64,000 nucleotides of DNA, taken from assembly GCA_936450465.1 (NCBI GenBank), contig OW388296.1, positions 18,208,526 through 18,272,525 on the forward strand, written 5' to 3'. Source of the DNA: Gibbula magus. Taxonomy: Eukaryota; Mollusca; Gastropoda; Trochida; Trochidae. The notes beneath the pieces are model-generated. The model worked only from the letters and a program-made list of their open reading frames with translations. It searched no databases and was not told where the DNA came from. Below are positions 25,501 through 36,479 of this stretch, piece after piece (within the stretch, counting starts at the first letter, position 1; every line of letters begins with the position of its first letter). A program made the translations under genes and the position numbers.

Positions 25501-26580
25501 CACTTGTAGGAATGTTTCTCTATACAATCAGCTGTACATCGGGTACCTGTTTGGTAACCAATGGTTGTCACTTGTAGGAAAGGTTTCTCTGTTCAATCAG
25601 CTGTACATCGGATACCTGTTTGGAAACCAATGGTTGTCACAAGAGGAATGTTTCTTTGTTCAATCAGTTGTTCCTCGGGTACCTGTATGGAAACCAATGG
25701 TTGTCACTTGTAGGAATGTTTCTCTGTTCAATCAGTTGTTCCTCGGGTACCTGTATGGAAACCAATGGTTGTCACTTGTAGGAATGTTTCTATGTTCAAT
25801 CAGCTGTACATCGGGTACCTGTTTGACAACCAATGGTTGTCACTTGTAGGAATGTTTCTCTATACAATCAGCTGTACATCGGGTACCTGTTTGGTAACCA
25901 ATGGTTGTCACTTGTAGGAAAGGTTTCTCTGTTCAATCAGCTGTACATCGGATACCTGTTTGGAAACCAATGGTTGTCACAAGAGGAATGTTTCTTTGTT
26001 CAATCAGTTGTTCCTCGGGTACCTGTATGGAAACCAATGGTTGTCACTTGTAGGAATGTTTCTCTGTTCAATCAGTTGTTCCTCGGGTACCTGTATGGAA
26101 ACCAATGGTTGTAACTTGTAGGAATGTTTCTATGTTCAATCAGCTGTACATCGGGTACCTGTTTGACAACCAATGGTTGTCACTTGTAGGAATGTTTCTC
26201 TATACAATCAGCTGTACATCGGGTACCTGTTTGGTAACCAATGGTTGTCACTTGTAGGAAAGGTTTCTCTGTTCAATCAGCTGTACATCGGGTACCGGTT
26301 TGGAAACCAATGGTTGTCACAAGAGGAATGTTTCTTTGTTCAATCGGCTGCACATCGGGTACCTGTATGGAAACCAATGGTTGTCACAAGAGGAATGTTT
26401 CTTTGTTCAATCGGCTGCACATCGGGTACCTGTATGGAAACCAATGGTTGTCACAAGAGGAATGTTTCTCTGTTCAATCAGCTGTACCTCGCGTACCTGT
26501 ATGGAAACCAATGGTTGTCACAAGAGGAAAGGTTTCTCTGTTCATTCAGCAGTTAATGAGGTACCTGTTTGGATGAGGTA
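22555..26580. repeat. 68-bp satellite with higher-order structure
   Basis: Nearly 60 tandem units of 65-69 bp. The consensus runs AACCAATGGTTGTCACTTGT, AGGAATGTTTCTCTGTTCAA, TCAGCTGTACATCGGGTACC, TGTTTGG. Length variants come from the CACTTGTAGGAA segment (CACAAGGAA, CACAAGAGGAA, CTTGTAGGAAA). Each unit carries GGTACC, an ACCAATGG (CCAAT-type) word and usually CAGCTG. Two higher-order levels are visible: blocks offset by 1208 bp (23.28-24.16 kb against 24.48-25.37 kb) and a 340-bp, five-unit repeat at 25153, 25493, 25833 and 26173. The first units (22555-22700) and the last are degenerate. Long plus-strand ORFs (up to 296 codons) arise because two of the three frames of the unit lack stops. 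They are probably not genes. Confidence 0.95.
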
Positions 26581-29500
26581 ATGTTCTGAATCTCCATCGT
26601 GAACATTTATCCTGGGATATGTCAGCCATATTGTTAATTGGGTCCTAATGTTGATCAGTAAAATCCTCATGTCGTTCTCAATTCATTGATTTAATGTTTC
26701 GATTCTTGTATAGTTTCAATTCATTCGTCCGTTTGGTAACTCAGACGTGGCCTCTGCTTGATGTTATGTGATTCATACCATCAACTGTCCTAGTACAACT
26801 TCCATGTGTTTGATCAAGTCGAAGCTTATTATATGGTTTAGAATTCAGCTTTTCTATCTTAGAAGTAACACATAATACTGCAAGCCCGAGAAAAACAGAG
26901 AAGAAAATAAAATTGTACAACTGTCTAATTTCCTGATGGTAAATATGACACAGAAGTTTTAAATTTCTTAAAATCAACGTTTAATACTGAAAGTATCAGA
27001 TCAAAATAAAAGAGCAATGGACATGGAAGCGGAAACAAGGAACTGCTTTGTGCTGGCCTGGTTGTAAGCATGAGTGGGTCAGCGGGTCAAGTCCAATCCT
27101 CCGCCTCATGACCAGGCATACACATACATACTTTACAAACAAAACAAGGCGCTATTGTCCCCACTCCTGCTTCACTGGGCCGGCCTCATGGGGTAACAAT
27201 ATCGTCTCCAACTCCTACCTCAATAAACACAATTCACCATTCGGGTAGAAAATTGTAGATTGAATAGTATGAACTTCTTTGACTAAATCGTGTTGTAGGT
27301 GTGGCTTTTAATTCAAACTTAAATGCAGAATAATAAAGTACAACATTTTAAAAAATTAGTCGCAGTTAGTAAACAGCTGGAAATATTCTCTTTTTATTAA
27401 ACATAAAAAGGACAATGTAAAGGATAGAATTAGATTTACCGTAACTTATCTTTTACGTAATATGACATTACTGCACTATCTATCTTGAATGATATCAGTT
27501 GTAATTGCTTCATGCAGCACGTATCATACGGACTGACTGTGGAAGGTTACACCGACCTTACAGTGTAATGTAGAGGAGTCTTCATTTGCACTTAATCTTT
27601 GCAAAAACCCTTGTGTGCTACATTTATATATATATTTATGGGGAGAGACATTAACATAGGGGAAACCCGGTTTGTCAATCATCTTGTACATGAAAGTACC
27701 TGAATAAATATTGTTTAAACCATATATATTTTTTAATTAAACAGTGACAATGTACTCCAATACAGATGATTTGCTTTCATGAGTATTTCTTGCTTTCTGT
27801 TGAGGGTGAAGTTTATACATGTAGGTGAAATTAATTCAAATTATACACCACATATTGTAGCATATATACTTATGAAGCCAAATGAAGATACCGTTTGAAT
27901 GTTTCCGTGATCCAGCACCTTCAGAAACACGATGTTAAGTAACGTCTATTTGTAAAACGATTGGATAATATATATAACCACTCCGCCATTTCAAATACGG
28001 TTGATCGCTCCTGTCGTAAAATCTCTGCCAAAAGTAAGCGGTGGTAAATATTTGGTTGGTGTCAATATGAACTGTTTATTACCACAGTCTGACATACATT
28101 CTATGTACTACACCAGGAGACCACGACCAGCTTACAGACCCTAGGTTAGCACGCACCTGTACACATTGTGTATTATCATAACAAGTTGACGACGAGAAAC
28201 AATATTCTTATATCTTATCTATGTTAGATTCCCCAGTTAATCATCTACTCTGATGAATCACAAATGACACATATATTGCTGCCATAAACTCCTCGTCTGT
28301 CAAAAAACACTCAATTAACAATCCGTTCTGGACATTGACGATGAGTTTGTGGACCTTTTCCCTGGACCAGTATGTGGACAGACGGTCCTTCATTCCTTAT
28401 ATATTTGTTCTTCATAAACCGAATCATGATGGATCTCCTGACAGAAAGTCAATAATTATTAATATTCCTATTTCTCTGAGGCTACATTCTTATAAATAAG
28501 TACAATATATTTAGTTCATATAATAATGATAAGACTACATATTCTAGTTTGGTGGAAATGATGCTGTTCTGTTACTTTGAGAAATTTTATACAGTTTCAT
28601 GAACGTGTATTTTTATTGTAGCAAAATAAGATCTTAGCTTAGCTTCGTTCAACATGTTTGTAGAATATGAATCATGAAATGCGAGCGGGCGGTGAGGAAA
28701 CATGTGTTTCAGTCAGGGAGAATAGTTTTCTAAAGTTCTTGATTGCTTGAAGGAATTGAAAAGTGAATATGTATACCAACGTGACGTGACGTTTTTATAA
28801 AAGTTTTTAAAATATTAAAAGCAGATATTAAAGGAACAGGGTTAAATCTAAATAAATTTGGGACAAAACGTAAATAGGTGTTTTGCAGTGGTCAATGAGT
28901 TTATTGCATCATCAGTGCATATGGTAAGATTTAGCGAATTTCTGCTTAAAGAAGTATTATGACATCATATCATCTAGTCTTACATGGATACAGTTTCCTA
29001 TGATTCGTTTACGATGACAAATAAGTAAGAGATCGAGTGGTACTGCTGGCGAGATTTGAATGTTCCCTAAAGTTGCTTCCTCAGAAAACCCTTTTTGTAT
29101 TTGAATAAACTATGCACTCACAGAATACACTGAGAAAACTCGATTCAAAATGCCAATTGGTTATTTATTTCCGCCGAGGACAGCTTGGCGAATTTTCAGT
29201 ATGCAGCTACTACCAGACAAACAATTCTTTTATATTACGCAATTTTAAAAAATCGACAGAAATAAAACTGGAGAACAGAATTGTTTAAAATTGAAATGGA
29301 CGATCAGAGCTGTAAAATAAATCTCAACTAAAAATACAAAGAAGAGGTTGAAACATTGGTTATTAGAAAAATGGTTATAAACTGCTTTCAAACCAAACAC
29401 TCTTTGACCTTATTCCATGGAACATCCATCCCAAACTGACATATTCCAAATATTTACAGTAATCAAGTTCGCAGCAGTCATCAACCCACACTCCGCTACC

Positions 29501-31012
29501 CTGGACACACAGCCCCCATTCATCCCTTCATCTGCTCTGCTTCAGTGTCTATTCCCGTAGCTTTTACGTCAATACTGGCCTATTTTCCCTCAAATGAGTG
29601 CAAAGCACGGAGCAGGGTGCTGGGGGTAATAACGTCAATTAGAGGTACTGCAGTATTTGAGGCGAATTTAGTAAAAACTCCAGTGATGAATTGATGGAAT
29701 GTGGCAGTTAGAGAAACAGAAACCCACGATGAAGCAAATCAGTTGTATACTTATTGAGATACTGATCTATTAAAAAAAACCTCTTGACGTGTGTTAGCTA
29801 GAAGAGAGCTGAACATTTCATTTTATGAGCTAATGATAAAAAAAATCATTAATAAAAAATAGTTGTTTCTCACGTAAATTAAGGATATATAGAAAAGAGT
29901 AAACATCAGATGGTTTTGACTGGATCAATCTTCTTTGTTACGATGAGCTCATTTCGACCAGTGTATCGGTCTGATCAAGTATGTTTTGATATCTGGAAGA
30001 TTATATATACATATTCTAGAACAGGAACAAGAGCTGTATGTTGTATTTCGTAACATCTGCATGTTCGTGGTTCCGGAAATGGTCGAATATTAAGCATAAC
30101 ACAACGTAGCGTATCTGCAGTAAATGATTGGAGTTTTGTGTAGTTGTTAGGTAGAGGTGGGTGTTGTAGAGTCACATGTTCTGAATAGACAGTAAGTTGA
30201 AGTGAACTGAGCAGTTGGCGGCACTGAACGTCACTATCAACTTCGTGAGGTGGACTGTTATATCTTATATACACAGAATTGTACTATTGAATAATGTGTG
30301 ATTCCAAATGTAACAATGATACATGTGTTTACTGTCTAAATGGCATGTATCCTTGTCCACAAACTTACTATTTCACTCATATATGGTCTTCTGGAAGAAA
30401 AACATGTCCGAAAGATGTTCTCGAAGTTTTGCTTTAGGATCCATTAAACATTAACGCATTCGAAGTTTACAATCACAAACGGACCAACGATGTACCCGAT
30501 TCAAAATCCAATTTAATACTTCGTTCTCTCTTCTCCATGAACTCTACAGAGTAGAACTTCTGAGAACATTTTACCCGGGTGCAGTATACAAATTCACTGA
30601 TAGATGAGTAACAGCGTTATAACGAGGGGGGAGAACACCAGAGAAGAACCATTAACCAACTGACCTAAAGAACAGTTTGTTTTAGGTGATAGGGGAGTGT
30701 GCTTATCAGGATAACAGCTCCTGAACGTCACATCCGGTATATTTACATTCGTGCAGGTGGAGACGTTTATTTCAGGGTTATCATCTTATCCATGTTTATA
30801 ATGTGAAGGACATCGGACATTCAAGAATAAGATATATGCCTCAAAAGTAGTATCATAACACTTGAATTGATGAAATTAATCAAATAATTTGGGATAAAAT
30901 CTATATATATATATAAAAGAAAAGTAATAAAAAAAACACCAAAATACTTTACTCTGCGAGTCATACAAACAACTGAAATAAAGTTATAGTTTGTCTTTGG
31001 GTGTATCGCTAG
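26581..31012. other. Featureless AT-rich stretch
   Basis: Over 4 kb with no recognised gene. ORFs of up to 99 codons (29975-30274 minus, 26741-26977 minus, 27048-27248 plus) lack motifs. A short (TA)n occurs near 30900. A GGGTCAAGTCC word near 27080 resembles a pol III B box only weakly. Confidence 0.5.
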
Positions 31013-31345
31013 AGACCCCACAAAGATTATGTAAAAATTGCTAAGGACATGGGTTTTGATTTAAAGGATTCTGACTTAACAAATGAGCAAAAACAAACAC
31101 TATTACACTTTCTAGGATGTCATAGGTCAAATTTTGCAACGGATATGTCAGAATTAGGACTGTGCAAGACAAAAACACATACCATTGATGTAGGAGAAAC
31201 TAAACCTATAACCCAAAGATTCTATAGAACTAACCCACATAAAGACTTTGAGATGAAAAGGCAACTAGATGAAATGCTTAGACATGGTATCATTTCTGAA
31301 TCTCAAACGCCCTGGTTATCACCAGTGGTATTAGTACAACAAACA
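31013..31345 (+). pseudogene. Ty3/gypsy-like pol fragment (start of RT)
   Basis: The open frame reads through an AKDMGFDLKDSDLTNEQKQ-type linker, a HRSNFATDMSELG segment, then HTIDVGETKPITQRFYRTNP, a QLDEMLRHGII segment and PWLSPVVLVQQ. This is the standard lead-in to the Ty3/gypsy reverse transcriptase: the H-x-I-x-T/V-G..P..R-x-YR block followed by GII..S..PW.SPVVLV. The next expected blocks (KKDG..R..DYR and the YxDD active site) are missing. After VLVQQTNKH the frame enters unrelated sequence and stops at 31379-31381. No LTRs, gag, protease or integrase were seen nearby, so this is an isolated scrap. An ATG lies at 31049, but the homology begins upstream of it. Confidence 0.8.
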
Positions 31346-31849
31346 AACAAACACCGGGTCGCTCTCTCAGTCTTTATGTAAGAACATTATACAGGGAGTC
31401 TGGACAGGAACGTCCAGCCAGCACCAGGTTGAGGTCCGCTCTGCCCTTGCTCTCCACTCGGAGCGTCCCCTCTCAGTTATCTCATTAGCATTATGAGTCA
31501 TGTCCAAAATTTCCACTGGACCTGACAATATATTTTACGTAGAACTTTCTGGACTCACATGCTACCAAATATGGTTATATGAATGGTCAAGGAAGCTTAT
31601 TAATCAATAGGACTAGTGACTCATCCTATGGTCACTTCTTAGACTGGAGAGAGATATTTTCATACAATGCTAAACATATAGATTTGAACAAAACTAGCTA
31701 TCTCTATTAAAACAATATTCACCACAAATGATTATTAAATTATTCATATTTTGAATTACACAACAAATCACATTTAGAATACATTTTACATTTTAACATT
31801 ATTTGGCATTTTACATTTTAACATTATTGGGCATTTTTATATATAGGTG
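31346..31849. other. No recognised feature
   Basis: About 31380-31480 is GC-richer than the surroundings and may be untranslated sequence of the same retroelement, but there is no pair of LTRs to support that. The rest is AT-rich. Confidence 0.35.
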
Positions 31850-31925
31850 ATAGGTGCCAACGAAACTAACTGTATTGTGTTAAAACAGTATCTGTTCAGG
31901 TTTCTGAAAGAAACGCCGTCTGCGA
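31850..31925 (+). repeat. Dispersed repeat family B, copy 4 (short)
   Basis: AACAGTATCTGTTCAGGTTT then CTGAAAGAAACGCCGTC matches the centre of family B copies 2 and 3. Only about 50-70 bp are recognisable, so this is the least certain member. Confidence 0.45.
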
Positions 31926-32762
31926 GTAAGTAGGGTAATTTATGTAGACAACGTATTATATCAATTACATTTAAAAATTTCATCAATGTATAACTCAAAT
32001 GCTAAATATATCTAAAATAATTTCGAAATAACGCTTTCATCACGCCATACGTGTTTGAACAGATATAAAAGGAAAAGTATTATATCTCAAATTGAATGCA
32101 TGAAATTATACTCCTTAACAAAAACTATGAAAATATGCTTATCAAAGACATTCAAAATCGAATTTGTCCGGCAGCAGTGTTTCTTTTTTGTTATTCTGAG
32201 GAAATTATGGTGCGTTTCTGTTTTCCGGGAGTGTATTATAACAAACCATGTACTTTCAGTGGTAGCAACATTTGGTTAAATCTGATACAATTAAAACACA
32301 TCAGCATGTTATCATTTACATCGACGATCATGAATTCTGTGACTTCACGAATGTAACCAACAAAGGTAGAGTGTGTGACTATTGCTAGAATGTGTAGGCA
32401 GGTATATGTACAGTTAGGTATAAATGCCTAAAGTGACAAGTTGGGTTATAACGGATCGGCGTGTTGACATAAGGAGAAGTCCTTTTAGTGGAGATAACAT
32501 TCACCTTACCTTCCTACTTAATCACCGCGTTTGATACCCCTGGCTGCCACTGACCTGTCACGTGCTCAAAGGTCAAGGTCAAATGTGTTGTGACATTTCC
32601 GGTCTTCTGTTTGTGACCCTGAACTTTGGATTGCAAACTGGGACGATGTTCAATATCAGAATTACCATATTCAAACGATATGCAGAGTCGGTGAAAAGGT
32701 ATTGAAAAGAAATAATTTGTTAAAGGAAAACGGAATCTATTTCGACATATATAGAGGGTCTC
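31926..32762. other. No recognised feature
   Basis: Overlapping ORFs of 74 and 86 codons at 32055-32356 (plus) have no recognisable motif. CACGTG and AAGGTCAAGGTCAAA (a nuclear-receptor-like direct repeat) occur near 32558-32583, without context to support regulatory use. Confidence 0.4.
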
Positions 32763-32768
32763 ACCAAA

Positions 32769-32887
32769 GTGTCTTCTGAAATCAAATATATCAACACAAG
32801 TTGATAAAAGTTACAAATATCCGAGGCTTGCCGAGGATGTTTTTACTTTTATCAACGAGTGTTGATACATTTGATATCAGAAGACAC
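32769..32887. mobile_element. 43-bp-arm hairpin, core CCGAGGCTTGCCGAGG
   Basis: The left arm 32769-32811 (GTGTCTTCTGAAATCAAATA and onward) pairs with the right arm 32845-32887 at about 40 of 43 positions. The loop contains CCGAGGCTTGCCGAGG. This is the same architecture as at 11955, 14401 and 17198. TGATGTCAT/TGACGTC-type words follow at about 33000-33060, as they do after the hairpins at 14401 and 17198. Confidence 0.8.
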
Positions 32888-33103
32888 GAGGGTGAGATTC
32901 AATTTATCATCCAAAATCATTCTTAAAAACGTTTCAATGAAAATAATGTACATCTCTGAGCACAGCTCTGCCATTTGGCTTCAAATGCGTCATCATGTTT
33001 ATGACGTCTTGGTATTGTGATGTCATTACTCGATGATGTAAAAGCAGTGTGATGTCATGTAGTTGACTTTGACAGGGCATTGTTCAAAATCTACTACCAA
33101 AAT

Positions 33104-33150
33104 GATATCTCCAAGGAGATATCGCTTGATCTCACACAAGCGATATCTCC
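33104..33150. repeat. Perfect 14-bp stem with competing third segment
   Basis: GGAGATATCGCTTG (33115-33128) and CAAGCGATATCTCC (33137-33150) are perfect reverse complements with an 8-nt loop. A third segment, GATATCTCC (33104-33112), can pair with the same GGAGATATC, so two mutually exclusive hairpins are possible. Confidence 0.75.
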
Positions 33151-34255
33151 TGTGGAACACAGTTTTGGATGAAAAATGGCTCTTGTACATGCTTAAATGC
33201 GAAATGCATACAGCTACTTCGCATTGTGTATTAGTACGGACTTTAGAATAAGAGCATGTACGATGTACATGTTCACCTTTGAGAATATCTCGTTATAATG
33301 TAATGTCATATCGATAGGTGAACTTTAAACACCTGCCTGCAACCCCAACATAAGTCACACCCACCTACATCCACTTCCAGTGTCTCCAAATTGAAATTGT
33401 TCATTAAACAAATATTTACAGTCTTTTTATACTCACGAGGGGGCGAGATAAAACCTGAAAGCGACAATTCAGACATACGCGTTAGAAAACACAAACTTAA
33501 CTTTTATTGATCAGGAAAGGTAACCGATTCAACTATTTATACAGCTACATGTATGCTACATCCAAAGTTCGAATCACAAACGTATACAGTGTCATGAGTG
33601 CCTGACATACGATGTACAAAGAATATACAAACAGTGGTCTAAGACAGCCAAATAATTCATTATTTATTACATGAAATTCATAAAATTTAAAGATGGTCTC
33701 ATTGTTAAGTTTAGTTTCTCTTGGATATTAGATCAAATGTTTTACGTTTTTAGTTACCTCCTTGAACAAATATGTTAGTCTCTCTCTCAAACAACTATTA
33801 CATATGGATATATCTATCAACCCCAGTTACATGAACAATATTAAATAAGGATACCAACTTCTATCGTCTCTGTTGAATGAACTATATTTAACATGGAGAC
33901 CAGCTACAATCGTCTCAGTTACGTACGACTACACTAAGCATGGATACCATTTAGCATCATATGTAGATGTGGGGCATACATATAGATGGTCTTTTAACCC
34001 AATGGGCATTTGCCTACAATAACAGAAAATATATCTTTAAAACGTGTAGTGCCTTATATAGCAGTCAACGTGTTAATACACTTTCATGGGTTGGTTAATA
34101 CGTTGTAGATCCTCTAAAGCAAACCCCTCGTGCTGTCAACCACAACCAAATCCTACTGTAAAGATTAGCTCAATATGGAGCTGCCACCCCCACACTTATG
34201 TCTGCTTGCGCCTCAAGGAGATCGGCGCCCCGTTCAATAGCAGCGAGCGCTTAAA
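33151..34255. other. No recognised feature
   Basis: No array or recognisable coding region was seen. A 62-codon minus ORF at 33306-33494 contains several cysteines but no familiar pattern. Confidence 0.45.
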
Positions 34256-34434
34256 TTGCTCAATGTAGCGCTCAATGTAGCGCTCAATGAGCGCTTCTTC
34301 TCTCTTGAACGACACAGTGCAAATACCTCAAAGTTTGCTCGCCTTGCTACGTAGCGCTACATTGAGCAATCGCGTTCAAGATAGGTTTCAAAGTAATCGC
34401 TCTGTGAGCGATTACTTTGAAACCTATCTTGAAC
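34256..34434. repeat. Cluster of perfect hairpins (17-bp and 28-bp stems)
   Basis: Two consecutive inverted repeats. The outer one has TTGCTCAATGTAGCGCT (34256-34272) against 34353-34369, a perfect 17 bp. The second has 28-bp arms at 34374-34401 and 34407-34434, also perfect, with only a 5-nt loop (CTGTG). Inside the first loop AGCGCTCAATGAGCGCT (34279-34295) is a further 7-bp stem, and CAATGTAGCGCT is repeated in tandem. Such perfect long stems imply recent origin or active maintenance. Confidence 0.9.
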
Positions 34435-34707
34435 ACGGCACTGATGTGCTGTGTAATGCAGGTCCAATTTCCAGGCCAGTGTTACGAGTCGTCACGTGAG
34501 TATGTTGACCAATCAATGATGGTGTTTACAGACGGGTTGCAGTTGGTTGTGAGTCATCTCGCCCACCTTCATTTACCTGAAGTTCCCCGTCTTATCCAGG
34601 CTCACCGACAGGTCAATACCTTCCTAAACCACCGATACAGTACCGTGCAGAAGTTTGTATACCGTGTGTATAACAGTGTGATCCACTCACACGGAGAAAC
34701 ATTTTAA
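34435..34707 (+). other. Unassigned open frame with coding-like composition
   Basis: A plus-strand frame (ATG at 34417, stop at 34705-34707) gives about 90 residues after the hairpin cluster, including CYESSREYVDQSMMVFTDG and LAHLHLPEVPRLIQAHRQV. Its base composition is less AT-rich than the flanks and the residue mix looks protein-like, but I do not recognise a family. It could be an exon, a scrap of a mobile element tied to the hairpin, or chance. Confidence 0.25.
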
Positions 34708-36302
34708 ACGGAAACGTATTATAACCTAACACATGCATCTATATCATACGAGTTAAACAGTTCACCTCTAATTAATCTATAGTACAAATAACTCACGTAT
34801 ATACATTGTATATTCCTATTGCTTGCTTGACAATGACATTAGGATATACGTCAAAAGGTCGCCTACAAAGAATAGAGAAATTGAATATCCTAAATCATTC
34901 CTCAAAAACGAAAGATACAAAATGCACGACACAGTAGATACAATAATATAAAACTGTCAAATTATGAGAATTACACCAAAAATATACATATAGGTGAATG
35001 TAGCAAAAGGTGTGGAGGAATCTTTAGAACTCTGTATTCTATTTTCTAGAAATCAAAATAGAATCTTTGTCCTCGACAATTTTTAGCATTCGTGTTAAGT
35101 AACAAACGAGAAAATTTGCATTTCGGCATAAATTATACATCGCGGTCATTTAAGTTGTTTAATATTCATGTAAAACAGTGATAAGAAGTCTTTAATTCCA
35201 GTAATGATACTGTTCTCTGATCAACATGCACGGAAGTGATACCTGATATAGACAGTCTATGACAATGACTGGACAAGTGGCTTTAGAGAAGTATTGTTCT
35301 TTGTTACGGAGGCACTTTAATACATTCAGGTTTATAATGCAATTTAGCTATTGATTGTTACATCCCACTTAGACCTTATGCCCGTAGAAACCTGTTCATT
35401 GTCGATATCAGGACTGTTTCGTCAAAACAGTACCGTTATCTGATACACGGACACTTTTCTAAACCACTTTTAAACAAGATTAGATACGATTATCAACGAA
35501 CTTGGGATCAAAATTTAGCTAAATGTTTGATTGACTTAGACCAAGACGTAAGAAAACTAATGTATTTGGTGTGATAGTCAATACGGTTGGGACTCAAATT
35601 CAATAATTTTGATTGACTTGTACCAGAAAATGCAGTAGAAAGAAAAGAACCAACCAAGGATTTTGAACCAAGGCCTTTGTTATATTTCTACAAAACATTC
35701 AAAACAACCGTAATGTTTAGAGATTTATAATGGAAATGATAAATAAAGTAGTTTGGAGCATAGAAAATAACATACAATTAAGATAATATACATATTAAAC
35801 ACTTTATAAGAATGTTCAAGTTATCTAAAATTAATATTGAAAATCCAACCGATTTTAATTCTAAACCTAAGGTGTCATGTTTTTAAAAATAATAGTGAAA
35901 ACATTATAAGTTGTATGTTTCTCTCTCGGGTAATACGGTCTGATGTACCATCTATGTACCGGAGCCTTCCGATGTTACATCATACCAGATTACCGAGAGG
36001 AAAGCTTACAACGTATTATCTTTCTGTCATGCCGGTGACGGGTAAACGGATATTGTTCGAACGACCTTGACCCTAAATGTAAACAAACTGGCGTCATCCG
36101 TCTCGACTGAAATGTTAAAAGTTTGGTCATGTATTACTACAAGCTTTTAAATGCCTTAAAAGTTGATAATTTAAGTTTAAATAAGCGATGTAAAATTAAA
36201 CTTTTTTTCTAAATAAAGTAGCAATTATTGGGAAACTAGTCATGTAATTAATAGACCTGTCATCCAGTCAGGGACATCACGGCTTTCCGTCTCGTTACAA
36301 TG
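34708..36302. other. No recognised feature
   Basis: AT-rich. A 77-codon plus ORF at 35837-36070 has no recognisable motif. No repeats were seen until the palindrome cluster. Confidence 0.5.
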
Positions 36303-36479
36303 AGACGGTATGCCGTCTAACAATTATCATGAAATTATTGTCTTATGAAGATGGCATGCCGTCTATAAAACGTATTCGACGGTATCCAGTCTTAATGATT
36401 CAGGGAGAGTTCATTGTATCAAAATGCTAAAATTAAGACGGCATGCCAGCTTCATATTTCACAAGACGGCATGCTGTCT
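36303..36479. repeat. Palindrome cluster 1 (AGACGGCATGCCGTCT variants)
   Basis: Five copies of a 16-bp palindrome or close variants, at about 36303, 36349, 36376, 36436 and 36464. One is preceded by ATTGTCTTATGA, which is the reverse complement of the spacer found in cluster 2 (AAGACAAT). The unit here therefore runs opposite to that in cluster 2. Spacings are irregular (27-60 bp). Confidence 0.9.

Noticed and set aside
22555..26580. CRISPR array
   Set aside because: Units are contiguous satellite repeats without unique spacers, and the context is eukaryotic. The same applies to the 27-bp, 41-bp and 46-bp arrays.
22735..26581. Many plus-strand ORFs of up to 296 codons in the 68-bp satellite
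   Set aside because: Two of three frames of the unit lack stops, and 65-69-bp units rotate the frame. The predicted residues (MVVTCRNVSLFNQLYIGYL-type) are just the satellite translated in turn.
27060..27095. GGGTCAAGTCC as a pol III B box
   Set aside because: Two mismatches at positions that matter and no A box at a suitable distance.
32558..32585. AAGGTCAAGGTCAAA as a nuclear-receptor response element beside CACGTG
   Set aside because: Such words are common by chance, and there is no gene or promoter context.
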